Of a stretch of DNA of 51,714 bases, positions 51,639 to 51,714 are shown piece after piece (the first letter of the stretch is position 1; every line of letters starts with the position of its first letter). A program made the translations under genes and the position numbers. The notes beneath the pieces are model-generated. The model searched no databases. It was given only the letters and a program-made list of their open reading frames with translations, and was not told the DNA's origin. The DNA comes from Candidatus Zixiibacteriota bacterium (lineage in GTDB: Bacteria > Electryoneota > B3-LCP): the NCBI GenBank assembly GCA_003599535.1, contig QZKQ01000087.1, positions 1-51,714 on the forward strand, read 5' to 3'.

Positions 51639-51714
51639 AATTCCCGGGCTACGTTGCTTCAGTCCGAAAGGACGTAAAGACATCCACTTTCAGTGGATCG
51701 AAACAATATAGCCC
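51628..51714 (+). other. Branched palindromic element closing the array (runs to the window edge)
   Basis: The last core is followed by its own inverse: GCCCGGGAAT-GA-ATTCCCGGGC (51628-51649). Then GGGCTA (51646-51651) can pair with TAGCCC (51709-51714), extended by TTG/CAA and TTC/GAA, enclosing two hairpins: GTCC-GAAA-GGAC with a GNRA loop, and ATCCACT-TTC-AGTGGAT. The layout is like REP/RAYT-associated or other interspersed structured elements. It may continue past the window. Confidence 0.65.

Noticed and set aside
51650..51714. Hammerhead ribozyme at the right edge
   Set aside because: GAAA segments are present but the required CUGANGA core is missing.

Overview
The window is 51.7 kb of GC-rich bacterial DNA. 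It looks like a chromosome segment of a Gram-negative (diderm) organism: there is a signal-peptide beta-barrel protein, two lipobox lipoproteins, a heptosyltransferase-type GT9 enzyme, an O-antigen ligase/polymerase-like protein and D-Ala-D-Ala ligase. The mix of TrmB-type regulators, a Ser/Thr kinase-AAA-TPR giant, SelA, a RACo-type corrinoid activator and many interspersed palindromic repeats suggests an uncultivated lineage, perhaps near the FCB group. That placement is a guess. No rRNA is present and taxonomy cannot be settled from the sequence alone.

Layout. 0-3.4 kb: an outer-membrane-like protein, then two tandem TrmB-type regulators on the minus strand. 3.6 kb: tRNA-Arg(ACG) with promoter and terminator. 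3.8-6.6 kb (minus): a nitrilase-family hydrolase and a corrinoid-activation ferredoxin/ASKHA protein as a two-gene operon. 6.7-13.6 kb (minus): a signalling operon made of a sigma-54 response regulator, a 1253-aa Ser/Thr kinase-AAA-TPR protein and a soluble GAF-PAS histidine kinase. 14-22.9 kb (plus): Ddl, a GlpT-like MFS transporter, a small P-loop protein, UvrC, a class-V aminotransferase and SelA. 23-25.1 kb (minus): four tandem stand-alone receiver proteins. 25.6-38.9 kb (plus): a surface-polysaccharide cluster with lipoprotein, AP-superfamily phosphodiesterase, O-antigen ligase/polymerase, five glycosyltransferases (one fused to a hexapeptide acyltransferase), the initiating glycosylphosphotransferase and a GT9 enzyme. 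39-51 kb: mixed housekeeping genes, including two further single receivers, a membrane spermidine-synthase homologue, two DUF1328-type microproteins, a ZIP transporter, an M48 protease lipoprotein, an aldehyde dehydrogenase, an FtsX-type permease, a membrane metallophosphoesterase and an EcfA-type ATPase. 51.25-51.7 kb: a strong promoter running into a mosaic 32-33 bp tandem array that ends in a branched palindromic element.

How it works together. The polysaccharide genes are closely packed, often with overlapping start and stop codons, and cover initiation, chain extension, modification and ligation/polymerisation; a flippase and chain-length regulator are not seen. Regulation is dense: one kinase operon, six single-receiver proteins and two TrmB paralogues. 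Most promoters found share one architecture, TTGxxx, 17 bp, TATATT, so this is probably the housekeeping promoter of the organism.

The items most worth follow-up are the promoter-led repeat array at the right edge, the four-receiver array with its promoter palindrome, the 116-bp inverted-repeat element that covers the ecfA stop codon, and the split kinase operon.
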